Source: Cyclobacterium lianum (GTDB lineage Bacteria > Bacteroidota > Bacteroidia > Cytophagales > Cyclobacteriaceae). From it: DNA of 64,000 bases. The stretch is taken from assembly GCF_900143075.1 (NCBI RefSeq), contig NZ_FRCY01000005.1, forward strand, positions 62,001 through 126,000. Direction: 5' to 3'. Under the pieces are notes generated by a model. It searched no databases. It was not told the origin of the DNA and was given only the letters and a program-made list of their open reading frames with translations. Positions 51,957-62,219 of the stretch are shown here, one piece after another; position 1 is the first letter of the stretch, and each line of letters starts with the position of its first letter. Position numbers and translations under genes: made by a program.

Positions 51957-54473
51957 TTACCAGGCAAATACCACTGTACCAGACACATTTTCCACCTCAA
52001 AATAGGAACCGTTCTCATCATTTTTTTCTTCAAAGTCAACCCTCCCATTTTTCCAGGGATAGCCGGAGTTTAGAAACACCTGTAGATCCGCACTGCTAAC
52101 AGCCTCCTGCGGATAAAACCTGAGTGTGCCATTTTCCAATCCGCTTACCTGGTAGCGCTTGCTTATTCCTTTCTGACCGGAATGTAATTCTTTAAAGGAT
52201 AACATACCAGATTCCTGCTGCACAAATGCCCGGCATTCCCTGTGCCATGCGGTGGGCATGGTATAGGTGGAATAGCCCTCTTCGAGCAGGGTCTCCAGTC
52301 CAATAAGCAATGGTGCCCCCTGTGCAAATTTAAAATACTGCTTTACGGTGGAATTGGGATTGTATCCGGAGAAAATAAAGGCCTTGTCGGAGCGGTTGAT
52401 GGTCAGCACAGGATCTTTGATCGAAAGATCCCGTTTTTCAACTTTGATATGCATTCCAAATGCCGACAACAATTTTCGCAATAATCCAGGTACAATGACA
52501 TATTCTTCAGGATCATCCGGAGTCAATAGCCTGCCTCCGGTAAAATCACTGGAGTTGGTTCCCCGAAAATACATCACCTTGCCCCCCTTCCAATCCGGGT
52601 GGGTTCGTAGCCAGGCCATGTCTCTTATATCCCCTGATTGCTCAACATGAAGTATTTTTCTCGAATATTGATCTTCAGGATCAGTCATGGTCGAACGGAA
52701 GCCACCTCCGGAAAATAAAGACCTATGGTTGATCAGATCCCGGCCACTTTTATCCATAAGGTTTCCTTCACCATCCGAAATCAACTTCATTTCACCCGCC
52801 AAAGGCGCTTTATTGGTAAGGTTAACAAACTCCATAAATTCCTTTGCTGAATGATCCATGGGTCCAAATACAATGAGTTTCCCTCCTTCTTTTACGAACT
52901 CCATCAATGCCTGCTCGTAGGCGCTACCTTCTTCAGGAGCAATGGAGAGCAGGATGGATTCGTTGAAAAGTCCGGGACTTTTTCGCACTGCTTGCTGGAA
53001 AGATGTAGTGGAAATCACGGTATTCAATGGCAGACCCGCATTGATGGCCTGCCGGATAAACCAATCACCATAATATACCTCTGGTAACCTACCGTCCTCA
53101 TTTTTTGCCCAATCATGGTATTCATCGAATGGGTACACCCATACCAGTGGCCCGGGGGCCGTAGGCAGGTCATACCGTGCCTTTAATATATGAGGGATCA
53201 CTTCATCCGGTACCTGGGTAGGCATATTGCCATAGGTGTCATCAATGGTCAGGAAATTAAGGTGAGAGGGTACCCCCATCTGCCCATTTTCGTCGATCCT
53301 TCCCACTGCCATGGGCAGGTAAATGTCGTGGGGCTCCCGGCCATAACGGTCCAGCCAGGGACTGTTGATCCACCAGGGGTCATGGGTATAGTACCTGAAG
53401 GGGAACCTGGAATCTGGCAATTCCGCCATTCTGGACATGTACCCGGCCAGCTCTAAACCAAAATCACCATCCAGTGCTGCCCATGGAGAATTGGGTGGCG
53501 GCAACATGTTAAAACCTCCCTCATAGATTCCCTTAAGATCTACCGCATCCCTTGCAAGGTCGGCACCTACCGAAAGATTGGTTCCACGGGTCTGGATAGG
53601 AAAATCCGGACATTCCTCGCGAAAGAGCATCCAGAATTGCAGTACTTTTTCTGTAGCATCATTTAACTTTTCTTCCTGAAACTCCTTCCCGGAAAAAATC
53701 GCACCGGTTGCAGACCATCCTTCTGCCCCAAAGCCGAACCCATTGCTAAACCAGATGTAATCGAAACCCAGGTCAGAAAGAAAATGCTGGCTCTGCCTGC
53801 CGAAAAAGGTTCCAAAGGGCGTTTGGTCGGGAATCCCTTCAGGAAAGCCGGCGTAGGCTTCAGCATCCCCTTCCAACACCGAATAACTGCTCACAAAGGT
53901 CTTGTGTCCCATGGCATTGCCACCCAATATTTCCGGGTGTTTATCGTATTTAAAAGGGGATTTTGCGAATTCCGGACCGGGATCGAATGTAGCCCCTACC
54001 AAAATTGGCTTGCCTGTAACTTTTCTACCGGCCTCCTTCAGCGATTGGACGATAAAAGCCAGATCAGCATATACAAAATCAGGCGGGTCTTCCCGATACA
54101 GGTAGGCCCTTTCGTGTAGGGATAGCGACTCGGGTGCTGCGCCAACCTCATGTGCTGTATTGGGGTTACCCATGTATTTGGCCCATTCCAGCGGCTGGTC
54201 CGGATGGCCCTTGTAATCCAGGATTTCCGAGCCGTCACCCGTCCACAGCATCACAGACACGGTGTCAGCATGCCGGAGCAGTGACTGCCACTGGGTAAAC
54301 ATTTCATGGGCTACCGCCCGGATATACGCCTTTTCGTTTACCTTAAAAGGCTTAAGGGAAGCCTCCAACGTGATGTTGTTGAAAGGCTTTCCCTTCAGAT
54401 AATTCTGGGCTTTGGCCTGCCCCGCTGCAAGCATACAGAGCAGGAGTATCCAATACCTACAAACTACATTCAT
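51957..54473 (-). CDS. Secreted protein of unknown family in PUL operon (candidate glycoside hydrolase)
   Basis: 838 residues with a signal peptide (end near AKAQN). The N-terminal half (~30-420) has a repeating strand/acidic-loop pattern suggestive of a (beta/alpha)8 hydrolase: ITLEASLKPFK, VSVMLWTGDGSE, ILVGATFDPGPEFAKS, YIWFSNGFGFGAEGW, FPIQTRGTNLS. The C-terminal third is more beta-rich (residues ~560-838), with a Rossmann-like GGKLIVFGPMDHS stretch near 520. I cannot name a CAZy family. Its stop and the SusD start/stop share one base order on the same strand (the SusD stop overlaps this start by one base), so it is tightly coupled to SusD. A new or little-known glycoside hydrolase is plausible. 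Confidence 0.65.
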   Translation of the reverse strand: MNVVCRYWILLLCMLAAGQAKAQNYLKGKPFNNITLEASLKPFKVNEKAYIRAVAHEMFTQWQSLLRHADTVSVMLWTGDGSEILDYKGHPDQPLEWAKYMGNPNTAHEVGAAPESLSLHERAYLYREDPPDFVYADLAFIVQSLKEAGRKVTGKPILVGATFDPGPEFAKSPFKYDKHPEILGGNAMGHKTFVSSYSVLEGDAEAYAGFPEGIPDQTPFGTFFGRQSQHFLSDLGFDYIWFSNGFGFGAEGWSATGAIFSGKEFQEEKLNDATEKVLQFWMLFREECPDFPIQTRGTNLSVGADLARDAVDLKGIYEGGFNMLPPPNSPWAALDGDFGLELAGYMSRMAELPDSRFPFRYYTHDPWWINSPWLDRYGREPHDIYLPMAVGRIDENGQMGVPSHLNFLTIDDTYGNMPTQVPDEVIPHILKARYDLPTAPGPLVWVYPFDEYHDWAKNEDGRLPEVYYGDWFIRQAINAGLPLNTVISTTSFQQAVRKSPGLFNESILLSIAPEEGSAYEQALMEFVKEGGKLIVFGPMDHSAKEFMEFVNLTNKAPLAGEMKLISDGEGNLMDKSGRDLINHRSLFSGGGFRSTMTDPEDQYSRKILHVEQSGDIRDMAWLRTHPDWKGGKVMYFRGTNSSDFTGGRLLTPDDPEEYVIVPGLLRKLLSAFGMHIKVEKRDLSIKDPVLTINRSDKAFIFSGYNPNSTVKQYFKFAQGAPLLIGLETLLEEGYSTYTMPTAWHRECRAFVQQESGMLSFKELHSGQKGISKRYQVSGLENGTLRFYPQEAVSSADLQVFLNSGYPWKNGRVDFEEKNDENGSYFEVENVSGTVVFAW

Positions 54474-55906
54474 TAGTATCCCGTGTTTTGTCCCAGTTCA
54501 GGATTGATGTCAATTTCCCTCAGGGGAATGGGCATCACCAGATTATGTTCCTCAACAGTAAAGTTCATGTTATTCTGCTGGAAATACCCGTTCATGACAG
54601 GCAATAGTCTGCCGGTTCTTACCAGGTCGTACCACCGGTGCCCTTCCAGAAAAAACTCAACCCTCCTTTCCTGCTCCAAAGCCTCCGCCAATTCCTGAGA
54701 GGACAATCCCGAAAGGTCATCCAAACCGGCCCGATTACGCACCTGATTCAGGTATTCCAGTGATTCCCCGGTATTCCCGGTTTGGTTGAGTGCCTCAGCA
54801 TACATGAGCAGTACATCTGCATACCTGAGTGCGGTGAAATTCACACCCCCGTCACCTTGTACGCCCGTTGTAAAATCAACAAACTTAAGTCCATACAGCT
54901 CATCTTCATATTCCCCGGTGACCAGCAGTACAGAATCTCCGATGGAAGCCTCTCTCCTCAGATCGCCACTTTCATAGGCATCAGCCATATCGGGCGTAGG
55001 CAGCACCCGTCCGGAGCCTTGCATTTGATTGGGGAAAATATCCATATCAAACCTTGCCGGAGTAAAAATGCTGGAAAATCCATTGCCCACGCCCAGGTTA
55101 CCGGACATGAATTTGATTTCAAATACAGACTCATCAAGGTCGTCGTTTCCCGGACTAAACAGGGCTTTGTAATCCTCATTAAGGCTGTAAACACCGCTAT
55201 CTATCACTTCCCTGAGTACTGTAGCTGCACGACCGTACTCCTGATTGGTCAGGTAGACCTTACCAAGCAGAGTTTTGGCAGCTCCGGTAGAAGCCCGCGA
55301 TTTTTCCAATCCATCTACGCCGTCCAGCAGCGAAGCCGCCTCCTCCAGGTCCTGTACGATTCGGGCATATACCTCTTCGACCGGCTTGCGGGACATGTCA
55401 TATTCATTGATCGCTGCCGGACTCCTGAAGGCTACATCTACCAACGGCACCCGGCCGAAGGTTCTCACGAGATTAAAGTAAGCGTAGGCCCTTAGAAAGA
55501 GGGCTTCGCCGCGGATCTGATCCTTCGAACCAGCAATCATTTCCACATCGTCCAGCCTGGAAAGGATATTGTTGGACCTGGAAACAGTCGTAAAGCAAAT
55601 GGACCAAACGGTATTCAGAAAACCATTGGCCGGCGTAAAATTCACCTCGTCCAGCTCCACCTCGGAGACCATGGGTGAGGTCCATTGGATTTCTGCATTA
55701 TCCGTGGTCAATTCGCCCAGATATACCAATGCGGTACTGTGGAGGTTTTGCAGCCCGGAATAACTACCAATCAATGCCGTCTCAAAATCGTTGGCATTTT
55801 GGTAGAACGATCCTTCGCTGATTTGATGTTCAGGTTCCAGTTCCAGAAAATCGGAACAGGATGGCAGCAACAGACAGCTAAATATATATATCCAATATCT
55901 TTTCAT
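54473..55906 (-). CDS. SusD/RagB-family glycan-binding outer-membrane lipoprotein
   Basis: 477 residues with lipobox LLPSC (Cys ~17). Typical SusD motifs: FLELEPEHQISEGSFYQNANDFETALIGSY near the N-terminus, TPR-like helices in the middle (EAASLLDGVDG region), and the C-terminal block ALRYADVLLMYAEALNQTGNTGESLEYLNQVRNRAGL, here described only by its position (~375-410), then RRVEFFLEGHRWYDLVRTG. It pairs with the SusC transporter 17 bases upstream to import oligosaccharides across the outer membrane. Confidence 0.95.
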   Translation of the reverse strand: MKRYWIYIFSCLLLPSCSDFLELEPEHQISEGSFYQNANDFETALIGSYSGLQNLHSTALVYLGELTTDNAEIQWTSPMVSEVELDEVNFTPANGFLNTVWSICFTTVSRSNNILSRLDDVEMIAGSKDQIRGEALFLRAYAYFNLVRTFGRVPLVDVAFRSPAAINEYDMSRKPVEEVYARIVQDLEEAASLLDGVDGLEKSRASTGAAKTLLGKVYLTNQEYGRAATVLREVIDSGVYSLNEDYKALFSPGNDDLDESVFEIKFMSGNLGVGNGFSSIFTPARFDMDIFPNQMQGSGRVLPTPDMADAYESGDLRREASIGDSVLLVTGEYEDELYGLKFVDFTTGVQGDGGVNFTALRYADVLLMYAEALNQTGNTGESLEYLNQVRNRAGLDDLSGLSSQELAEALEQERRVEFFLEGHRWYDLVRTGRLLPVMNGYFQQNNMNFTVEEHNLVMPIPLREIDINPELGQNTGY

Positions 55907-55923
55907 GACAGTTTTAATTTAGG

Positions 55924-58900
55924 TTACAGGGTTATTTTGAGGCCGAGGGTATAAGTCCTTGGAAGCGGGTAGTTCAGGTAATCCAGCCCGGCATTGACCA
56001 CATTGCTTCCCGTGGTAGTAGATTCCGGGTCATAGCCGGGATAATCTGTCCAGGTGTACAGATTGGCTACGTTGGCATATACATTTAATCGCGTTAGCTT
56101 AAACCTGCTCACCAGTTCCTGAGGCATTTCATATCCGAGCATCACATTTCTGATCCTCACAAATGAGGCATCAAAGAGAAAGTTGGACGAGGTACCAAAA
56201 CCGTTGGCATGGTTGCTCCGGATAGCCCGGGGGATGATCCCGTCTCCGGGATCCTCCTCGGATCTCCACCTCCGGTCCTGAATGGCCAACCCATTCTGAA
56301 CGCTGTTTGAACCCATCAGAGAGCCGCCGGACATCAGATAGGTCTGCGCTCCCTGGGACCCAACCAGGGAAACATTGAAGCTGAAAGCGCCCCATCTGAA
56401 ATTATTGTCCATACCCCATACAAAGTCAGGCCAGGGATCGCCCACTATTTTGCGATCGTTTTGATTGATCACGCCATTGCCATCCACATCTTCAAATTTA
56501 AGATCTCCTGCCTGCGTCCTGGGATGAAACAATGCGGCACCATCGACCTCTTCACTCGTCATGAATACACCTAGCTTGTTGATCAGGAAAAAACTGGATA
56601 CGGGATAGCCCACCTGTGTGACCTGAAACCCGGATGTCGCTATTCTTCCTCCTTCGGTAGCCAATTTCAATACTTTGTTCCTATTCGCAGTAAAGGTAAA
56701 ATTGCTGTTCCAGCCGAAATTGGTTTGATTGATATTAACGGTATTCAGACCCAGTTCAAGGCCTCTGTTTTCAATATCCCCGATGTTTTGGGTAGAACTG
56801 GTAAACCCGGAAGCCGCTGGCAACTGAACCGCCAGAAGCAAGTCTGTTTTGAGATCTCGGTAAACGTCTGCCGTCAGATTTACCCTATCCTGAAATAACC
56901 CCAGATCCAATCCAAAGTTAGTCTGCCTGGAAATTTCCCAGGTAAGGTCATCGTTGGCAAGGCTGCTTGGCACCAGGCCCGGGATCAAGCCGCTGTTGTT
57001 GATATAGCGGGTAGTATTCAACAAGCCGATATGGGTATAGTTACCGATCTGATTGTTACCCGAAATCCCATAACTGGCCCTAAGCTTCAAATTGCTCAGG
57101 AAATCGGCATCGCTTAGAAATTCCTCCTCAGAGATATTGTATCCCACAGAGAAGGATGGGAAAGATCCCCATTTGTAATTACTGCCAAACCGGGAGCTAC
57201 CATCTCTTCTTACGGTGGCGGTAAACAAGTACTTGTCATCATGGGAATAATTAACCCTTGCCATTAGAGATAGCAGCGACCATTCATTCAGGGTTTGGGT
57301 ACCTGCATTTACAATTCCTCCTGAAAGGTAGGTCACATAGTTGGTTGGAAAATCAGAAGCTCCTGCAGAAAGCCGATCGCTGCTGTTTTTCTGGGCTGTA
57401 AACCCGACTACTGCATTCAGCGAATGCCTGTTGTCTATTATCCGGTTATAAGTGAAAGTGTTTTCATTCAGCCAGTTCAGATTCTCTATTTTGGTAGCAC
57501 CGGCAGTGGCCGGGTAGTTCAGAGAAGTATATAAAGGCACAGCGTTTGAGCGCCACAGGCGGGTATTGTTAGAACTAAAATTTACTCCTGCAGAAGTCCT
57601 GAACATCAGGTTTTCGGTTATATCTACCTCTAGGTAATTGTTGGTAAATACGTCCATCACCTTTCTTCTGTCCTGGGTTCCTTCACTTACGGCCAGTACA
57701 TTGGCCAGAAATCCCAGTCCATCGGTTACATCCGCCTGGTTAAAGTAATAATTTCCTTCATCATCGTAAACCGGTATTGTGGGTGAGGCGGCAAGGGCAT
57801 TGGACAACAAGCCTCCCTGTCCGTAATGGGATTCCGTATTGGCAAAACGGCCATAACCGTATGAACCGTAGGTTGAGGTTCCCACACGTATTTTGTCTGT
57901 GATCTGAGCATCAAAATTGACGCGCAGATTGAAACGATTGTAGTCTGAATTAATCACTATTCCTTCCTGGGAGAAATAGCCCGCCGAGATAAAAAAATTG
58001 GTATTTTCAGTGCCTCCACGTGAGGAAAGCTGAATATTGCTGACCGGTGCTGTTCTGAAAATGACATCCTGCCAGTCGGTGTCGGTAGTAATGGATGAGG
58101 GATTCCGAAACTCCGGCCTTACCCGGGTAGCCACACTTCTGACCTCATTGGGATCATCAATATTGCCTCCTGCATATACCCAGGCATTGTCTCTGCCATC
58201 TGCTACAAAATCTGCGTATTGCCTGGCATTCATCAGATCCAGCTTATTGGCCACCTCCTGGTAGCCATGGGAAATGTCCAGGTTGATTTGTGCCTTTTCA
58301 TAGGACCCTCTCTTGGTGGTAATGATTACTACACCATTTGAGCCACGGGATCCATAGATGGCGGTGGCAGAAGCATCTTTCAATATTTCAATGGACTCGA
58401 TATCCGATGGGTTTATAGAGGTGAGCGGGTTGATCCTGTTGGAAGTGTTGGAGGCCATGTTTTCCGATGAAAAACTAGATCCGCCATAATTGCTCATATC
58501 CGAGTTGCCTCCGCCATCCACCGGATAGCCATCAATGACATAGAGCGGTTGGTTGCCGCCGGTGATGGAACTTACACCCCTCACCAGGATATTCACATTA
58601 CCCCCGGGTGCACCGGTGGTCTGGTTGATCTGTACCCCCGGTACCTTACCCTGTAGCATCTGGTCAAAACTGACTGAGGAAGGCTGTAAAAACTCTTCGG
58701 ATGTGATCCTGGAAATGGAGCCGCTCAGGTCTTTCCTCCTTTGGGTACCATAGCCTACGACCACCACTTCATTGAGTTGCTGCTGATCCGTCGCCAGGCG
58801 GACATTAATATTGCTCTGGCTTCCCACAGGTACTTCCTGTGTCACATAGCCCACATAGGAGAAAATCAAAACAGAACTGGTACTGTTTACCGCAATCTGA

Positions 58901-59103
58901 AATTGTCCGTCAATGTCTGTCACGGTGCCATTGGAGGTTCCTTTTTCCAGGACGGTTACTCCCGGAATGGTACTGCCATCTTCAGCAGCGGTCACTGTCC
59001 CGCTGATGTTCAGCCGCTCGGTGACTTGCGCAAACAGGTTGTAATGTCCGGGAAAAATCCCCAGCAACAGTACAACCGCCGAAATTTTGAAAGCTGTTTT
59101 CAT
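55924..59103 (-). CDS. SusC/RagA-family TonB-dependent glycan transporter
   Basis: 1059 residues. A signal peptide (end near NLFAQ) is followed by a CarboxypepD_reg-like domain (~25-105, ISGTVTAAEDGSTIPGVTV), a plug domain with NEVVVVGYGTQRRKDLSGS and VLVRG-type motifs, and a 22-strand barrel. No N-terminal sigma-regulating extension (STN) is visible, so regulation by an ECF anti-sigma partner is unlikely. The frame is open to 59244, but the ATG at 59103 gives a normal signal peptide. With SusD it imports the target glycan, powered by TonB. Confidence 0.95.
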   Translation of the reverse strand: MKTAFKISAVVLLLGIFPGHYNLFAQVTERLNISGTVTAAEDGSTIPGVTVLEKGTSNGTVTDIDGQFQIAVNSTSSVLIFSYVGYVTQEVPVGSQSNINVRLATDQQQLNEVVVVGYGTQRRKDLSGSISRITSEEFLQPSSVSFDQMLQGKVPGVQINQTTGAPGGNVNILVRGVSSITGGNQPLYVIDGYPVDGGGNSDMSNYGGSSFSSENMASNTSNRINPLTSINPSDIESIEILKDASATAIYGSRGSNGVVIITTKRGSYEKAQINLDISHGYQEVANKLDLMNARQYADFVADGRDNAWVYAGGNIDDPNEVRSVATRVRPEFRNPSSITTDTDWQDVIFRTAPVSNIQLSSRGGTENTNFFISAGYFSQEGIVINSDYNRFNLRVNFDAQITDKIRVGTSTYGSYGYGRFANTESHYGQGGLLSNALAASPTIPVYDDEGNYYFNQADVTDGLGFLANVLAVSEGTQDRRKVMDVFTNNYLEVDITENLMFRTSAGVNFSSNNTRLWRSNAVPLYTSLNYPATAGATKIENLNWLNENTFTYNRIIDNRHSLNAVVGFTAQKNSSDRLSAGASDFPTNYVTYLSGGIVNAGTQTLNEWSLLSLMARVNYSHDDKYLFTATVRRDGSSRFGSNYKWGSFPSFSVGYNISEEEFLSDADFLSNLKLRASYGISGNNQIGNYTHIGLLNTTRYINNSGLIPGLVPSSLANDDLTWEISRQTNFGLDLGLFQDRVNLTADVYRDLKTDLLLAVQLPAASGFTSSTQNIGDIENRGLELGLNTVNINQTNFGWNSNFTFTANRNKVLKLATEGGRIATSGFQVTQVGYPVSSFFLINKLGVFMTSEEVDGAALFHPRTQAGDLKFEDVDGNGVINQNDRKIVGDPWPDFVWGMDNNFRWGAFSFNVSLVGSQGAQTYLMSGGSLMGSNSVQNGLAIQDRRWRSEEDPGDGIIPRAIRSNHANGFGTSSNFLFDASFVRIRNVMLGYEMPQELVSRFKLTRLNVYANVANLYTWTDYPGYDPESTTTGSNVVNAGLDYLNYPLPRTYTLGLKITL

Positions 59104-59132
59104 GGTATTTTGGTTTTGGTTATTTTCTTGGT

Positions 59133-60626
59133 TCAAGACACAATTACCGATTCGATCTGCAGGTAATTGGCTATTTTCTGAATGCTGCCGGCATGATGGC
59201 CGATCCCCAGCGCAAAATGATGGGTAGGCCCTTCCTTGACCCACCTGGTGAGAAAGGTCCTCACATCTGGTTTGAAGAAACCCCTGGTATTGGTGTTGCC
59301 GGTTGGGGGGATCGGACCTTCGACCGACTCGCCCTCGGCGATGACAAATTTGAATTTTCCTTCATACGTAGACCCTATGCTCAACATGGTAATGGGGCCC
59401 TCCTTGATCTTGAACTCCACGCCTGCGCCGAAACCCGGCTTGCCATGGTATTTTTTTAGACTTCTCAATACCGGTTTTCCCTGCGCTATGGAGATATTGT
59501 GAGGACCATCATGACCTACCAGTACAAAGTTTTCCTTAAAATCCACGGGATGAAACTCCGCAAAGCTTCCTCCTATTCCCAGGCGATCCATGATCAACAT
59601 GGCCAGGCAGGTCTTTAGATCTGACTCCCCGCACATGGGAAATCCGGAACTGGTAAGCAGGGAATTGCCAACGATCAGGTTGGACATGACCAGTTGGGTA
59701 TCACTATTGTCCTCGCCGTTGTAATAATAAGCCAGTCCATCCAGCTCCTCCCGGGCGATAAATTTTTTCAGTGCCAGGGATGCCTTTGCGGCCACGCTCA
59801 AATCTGCAGGTTTTAATTTTTCTGATATGGGATCGGATACCGGATCCGGTGTGTCAAAAAACGAGAGAATACGTTCTTCCTCCTGCCTGACCTCAACTTC
59901 ATTGAGCCCACTGACATACTGGTGAACGATCTGGTTGGCCTCGCACTGGACCACATGCACCCCAAAATGGGCAGTAAGCATGGTCGCATCGGTATGCATG
60001 TCCAGCATGGCTTCAATAGGATGGCCGATATGCCCTATCCGGGCTGTTTTAAGTGCATGCAATACCTTCGCTATCCTGCAATACTCGCCAATCAAGGCCT
60101 CAGCCTGCGGATCATCGTGCAAGGTACCTATTATGACCTCAGGAACCTGCTTGCCCAGGCGTACGGCTACGCCGGCAAATTCCGGAAGGGAACAGATATC
60201 GTCATTGTACAATTGCATGTAGGTGGATGCCCTGGAATAGTCCATCGCTTTATCCGGCTGCAAGGCTACCAGTACGATGGGAACCTCCATATTTTTGATG
60301 ATCGCTCCAAAGGTGCTGGAGGTAGCATAGGTGAGCATGTCACAAAAAATCAAATCCAGATCAGCGGATTTAAGTTTTGGCACCAGGGCATAGGCGGATT
60401 GGGCATCGTCTACGAGTCCAAAATCCACGACCTCCACCTGATGAGCGTGAAGCTTTTCCAGAAAGACCGCCTGCTTTTTCAACAGGTCCTCAAGTAAACC
60501 CTCAAACTGAGACCAGTATTTGAAGTATCCAACCCCAAAAACCCCTATTCTGGGTTTCGATTCCATTCGCCGCTCGAGTTGATGGCTTTCAGCTTCCCGA
60601 TTCATGTCATTTGTCGGCTTGTTCAT
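59133..60626 (-). CDS. L-fucose/L-arabinose isomerase-family sugar isomerase
   Basis: 497 residues of the L-fucose/L-arabinose isomerase superfamily: IGVFGVGYFKYWSQFEGLL start, a Rossmann-like first domain (~35-160), PMCGESDLKTCLAMLIMDRL (~340-360) and the C-terminal FKENFVLVGHDGPHNIS, ALGIGHHAGSIQKIANYLQIE. Conserved acidic residues Glu (in GESD) and His (in GHDGP and GIGHHAG) fit metal-dependent aldose-ketose isomerase chemistry. The substrate could be L-fucose, L-rhamnose or a related deoxy-sugar; in this operon rhamnose or fucose is most plausible. The frame upstream of 60626 crosses the MFS gene end and is not used. It lies 29 bases before SusC. Confidence 0.8.
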   Translation of the reverse strand: MNKPTNDMNREAESHQLERRMESKPRIGVFGVGYFKYWSQFEGLLEDLLKKQAVFLEKLHAHQVEVVDFGLVDDAQSAYALVPKLKSADLDLIFCDMLTYATSSTFGAIIKNMEVPIVLVALQPDKAMDYSRASTYMQLYNDDICSLPEFAGVAVRLGKQVPEVIIGTLHDDPQAEALIGEYCRIAKVLHALKTARIGHIGHPIEAMLDMHTDATMLTAHFGVHVVQCEANQIVHQYVSGLNEVEVRQEEERILSFFDTPDPVSDPISEKLKPADLSVAAKASLALKKFIAREELDGLAYYYNGEDNSDTQLVMSNLIVGNSLLTSSGFPMCGESDLKTCLAMLIMDRLGIGGSFAEFHPVDFKENFVLVGHDGPHNISIAQGKPVLRSLKKYHGKPGFGAGVEFKIKEGPITMLSIGSTYEGKFKFVIAEGESVEGPIPPTGNTNTRGFFKPDVRTFLTRWVKEGPTHHFALGIGHHAGSIQKIANYLQIESVIVS

Positions 60627-60651
60627 TTTTCTATCGTTAAAAATTAAAATT

Positions 60652-61908
60652 TTATCTTTTGTTCGTTTCCGGTAAGGACAGCTTGTTGTCAAAGGCCATT
60701 GCCGTAATCCGTGGTACAAAAACCAGCAATATGACAAATGCAAGCGGGTACATGATCCCGGAGACCAGCCATAAGGGGCCATAGGCGTAATTTTGGGCCA
60801 CCCATCCGATTACCGGATTCAGTATCATACCGGATACTGCCCCGGCGGTACCCGATAGCCCCACTACCGTAGAGGTTGCGTATTTGCCGAAAACATCTGT
60901 AATGGCTGTGATGTAATTGGTGATCCAAAAACCGTGTGCAAGCATCATCAGTGACATGAGCAAAATGGCCACTTCTACAGATGAGACGATGGAGATAAAC
61001 GGTGCCACCAAAGTGACCGCAGCCGCAAAACCCATTACCCATTTCCTTGCGGCATTGATTGACAGGTTACGGGCCACCAATTTGTCCGAAAACCAGCCTC
61101 CCAGTATATTTGAAATGCCCAGGGCCAGGAATGGAATCCAAAACAATTCTCCAATCCGCTCGAACGACAGTTCTCTTTCCTGATTGAGGTACTTGGGTAC
61201 CCAAAACATCAAAAAGTAAAACACCGGATCCAATAAAAACCGGATCAGTATAAAAATCCATACGGTGCGGATTTTAAGCAGGCTTGAAAGAGGCAATTGC
61301 TGGCTTCGCTGGGGCTCTACTGATTTTTTACGGTCGAGGTTCTGCAGGCTTTTTTTCCAGGATGTGGAAAACCAGGCGATCACCCAGATGATCCCAAAAA
61401 TACCCGGAAGAATAAAAGCCCAACGCCAGCCATACTGGCCGGATATGATGATGGTCAATGGAGGAGCGACCACTGCGCCGATTGCGGCACCACCAATGGC
61501 AACTCCATTGGCCAGGGCCCGCTCTTTTTCGCCAAACCATTCATACACCGTCTTGGCCGCCCCGGGGAAACACCCCCCCTCTCCCATGCCCAGAAGAAAT
61601 CTGAATCCCAGCAAATGGTAAAAACTGCTCATTACCCCGTGAAGCGCGCTGGCGATCGACCAAATGCCGACCGACAGGCCCAGCCCCAACTTTCCTCCTA
61701 CCTTATCTATCAGGCGACCTCCTACTGTAAACATCAGCGCATAACTGATCAAAAATCCGGTATTCACCCAGCCGTATTCCACATCAGAAATATTCAGCTC
61801 CTCCTGGATCTTGATGATGGTCATGGACAAGACTTGTCTGTCCAGAAAATTCAGGCCGGTGGCTACAAACACCAGCACCAGTATATACCAACGGATTTTT
61901 GGGTTCAT
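60652..61908 (-). CDS. MFS sugar transporter (ACS / hexuronate-transporter-like)
   Basis: 418 residues with 12 predicted TM helices. The N-terminal MFS signature GLNFLDRQVLS and the family motif RFLLGMGEGGCFPGAAKTVYEWF are of the anion:cation symporter (ExuT/GudP) type, which carries sugar acids, hexuronates or monosaccharides. It is first gene of the PUL operon. The isomerase starts 25 bases downstream, so the pair imports and isomerises the monosaccharide released in the periplasm. Confidence 0.9.
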   Translation of the reverse strand: MNPKIRWYILVLVFVATGLNFLDRQVLSMTIIKIQEELNISDVEYGWVNTGFLISYALMFTVGGRLIDKVGGKLGLGLSVGIWSIASALHGVMSSFYHLLGFRFLLGMGEGGCFPGAAKTVYEWFGEKERALANGVAIGGAAIGAVVAPPLTIIISGQYGWRWAFILPGIFGIIWVIAWFSTSWKKSLQNLDRKKSVEPQRSQQLPLSSLLKIRTVWIFILIRFLLDPVFYFLMFWVPKYLNQERELSFERIGELFWIPFLALGISNILGGWFSDKLVARNLSINAARKWVMGFAAAVTLVAPFISIVSSVEVAILLMSLMMLAHGFWITNYITAITDVFGKYATSTVVGLSGTAGAVSGMILNPVIGWVAQNYAYGPLWLVSGIMYPLAFVILLVFVPRITAMAFDNKLSLPETNKR

Positions 61909-62006
61909 TTACTTAACGCTCTAAGTTATAAAAGCAATAATATGACCTTTGAACCTAAAAAACAAGAACCAGGCATCTATTTGGTACATATTTTTGATAA
62001 AAAGGT

Positions 62007-62047
62007 TTTTTACCTAATATAAATCTATTTTTTATTGTAGGTAAAAA
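62007..62047. promoter_or_regulatory. Inverted repeat between MFS operon and GntR gene, candidate operator
   Basis: TTTTTACCTA (62007-62016) and TAGGTAAAAA (62038-62047) are perfect 10-bp inverted arms with a 21-base AT-rich spacer. They lie about 100 bases upstream of the MFS start, within a 311-bp gap. Binding by the neighbouring GntR regulator is inference. Confidence 0.45.
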
Positions 62048-62219
62048 TTTATCCTAACGCACTATGATAGAAATCGACAAGGTAAAGAAGGTACTGGAAA
62101 TGATCAAAGTTTTAACGTAATCACCTGAGGGAAAGAGCTGTTGATCCTAAAACCCAAATATGATTCTGAAATAGGTAAAGAAAAAAATCCAGGTGGTGAG
62201 AAAAAATATTCGAGGAAAA

